This document shows positions 59,752 through 60,263 of a DNA stretch of 60,263 nucleotides, one piece after another. A program made the translations under genes and the position numbers. The notes beneath the pieces were generated by a model. The model saw nothing but the letters and a program-made list of their open reading frames with translations. It ran no database searches and had not been told where the DNA came from. Numbering within the stretch: the first letter of the stretch is position 1; each line of letters begins with the position of its first letter. The DNA comes from Mycolicibacterium chubuense. GTDB lineage: Bacteria > Actinomycetota > Actinomycetes > Mycobacteriales > Mycobacteriaceae. The stretch spans positions 110,081 through 170,343 of the forward strand of contig NZ_JYNX01000037.1 of the NCBI RefSeq assembly GCF_001044255.1, read 5' to 3'.

Positions 59752-60263
59752 CTACAGAACGCTCAACACGAAGCCGCCCACCAGGCCGGCCGCCACGACC
59801 ACCGCAGCGGTGGCGCAGGTGGCCCGCCGCCCGAAGCTCCGGGCCACCATGGCGATACCGGGCAGGCTGACGGCCGGCAGCGTGATGAGCAGAGCGCCCA
59901 GCACACCGGTGGAGACGCCGAGCAGCGCCAGCCCCTGCAGGATCGGGATCTCACCGGCCGTCGGGATCACCATCAGCGTGCCGACGACCGCCGCCAGCAC
60001 GACGAGAAGCAGGCCCCGGTGGCCGGGATCCACGAGTTCGAGAAGCCATCCGCGGGCGGCGCCGATCACCAGCACCAGGACGAGGTATTCGGGCACCAGC
60101 ACGACGCAGAGCCGCAGCAGCGCCCACGCGAAACGGACCACGGCCGGCGACTCAGGCACACCCTCCGCAGCCGGCTCAACGTCGGGCGGCTCGGAGATCG
60201 CCTCCCGGCGCGCGACGAATGCCACCAGCGCCGCTCCCCCGACGACCGTCCCGACCCCGACGA
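59752..60263 (-). CDS. Partial ArsP/DUF318-type permease (runs off the right edge)
   Basis: The minus-strand reading continues past 60263 without a start (VVGVGTVVGGAALVAFVARR is still in frame). It has at least five hydrophobic helices. PTAGEIPILQGLALLGVSTG, then LITLPAVSLPGIAMVARSFG is the second repeat of the permease family that includes ArsP-type methylarsenite and organoarsenical exporters. The substrate cannot be decided from this part. Confidence 0.7.
   Translation of the reverse strand, partial: VGVGTVVGGAALVAFVARREAISEPPDVEPAAEGVPESPAVVRFAWALLRLCVVLVPEYLVLVLVIGAARGWLLELVDPGHRGLLLVVLAAVVGTLMVIPTAGEIPILQGLALLGVSTGVLGALLITLPAVSLPGIAMVARSFGRRATCATAAVVVAAGLVGGFVLSVL

Overview
The window is high-GC actinobacterial DNA, most likely from a rapid-growing mycobacterium (Mycolicibacterium-like). 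The evidence is the strong G/C preference at third codon positions, frequent GTG starts, many GAF-ANTAR regulators, F420/flavin split-barrel and deazaflavin nitroreductase-like proteins, LLM oxidoreductases, a PepD/HtrA-like protease and abundant SDR enzymes. The species call is inference; no rRNA or housekeeping marker is present.

1-865 is a scrap heap: pieces of a DUF6084-like gene, an S8-type protease and its usual partner AAA ATPase, joined in conflicting orientations. 866-11212 is a complete 10.35-kb Tn7-like transposon. It starts TGTCCG and ends CGGACA, has three 20-bp transposase-type repeats at each end, and is flanked by a perfect 5-bp direct repeat, GTGGG. Its left half encodes a TnsA-like endonuclease, a DDE TnsB/TniA transposase, a TnsC/TniB ATPase and TniQ, with no resolvase. 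Its right half is a mercury/organomercury resistance cargo: merR diverges from merA, merB, a MerT-like membrane protein, a CGEC redoxin lipoprotein and CcdA, followed by a CadD-like transporter and an IS21-family remnant.

11.2-36.6 kb is chromosomal accessory metabolism, mostly single redox or hydrolase genes: split-barrel flavin/F420 proteins, alpha/beta hydrolases, YaeQ, two HD-domain (cyanamide hydratase-like) enzymes around a GlxA-type regulator with an MDR-cupin-SDR operon, a large KatE-type catalase with a SigF-like promoter, a drug/metabolite transporter, a MarR regulator with a Cys cluster, a GMC oxidoreductase, SDRs, LLM oxidoreductases, ThiD, an HtrA-like protease and dehydrogenases.

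37-44.2 kb is a regulatory island: five GAF-ANTAR antitermination-type sensors, a degraded alpha/beta hydrolase carrying a C-terminal ANTAR domain, and a Crp/FNR-type regulator whose flanking genes overlap it by 4 bp. A second hydrolase pseudogene lies at its edge.

44.2-60.3 kb holds a SRPBCC protein, a lipoprotein FKBP isomerase, a MASE1-like GGDEF protein, and then a tight five-gene operon (glutamine synthetase-like ligase, amino acid permease, class III aminotransferase, FluG-like amidohydrolase, Orn/Lys/Arg decarboxylase-like enzyme). Divergent from it lie a class II amidotransferase and a RpiR-type regulator; together they suggest a gamma-glutamylated amine or polyamine pathway. The window ends with a TetR-SDR pair sharing a palindromic operator, a second SDR, a VOC protein, a membrane protein, a DHFR-like reductase and a partial ArsP-like permease.
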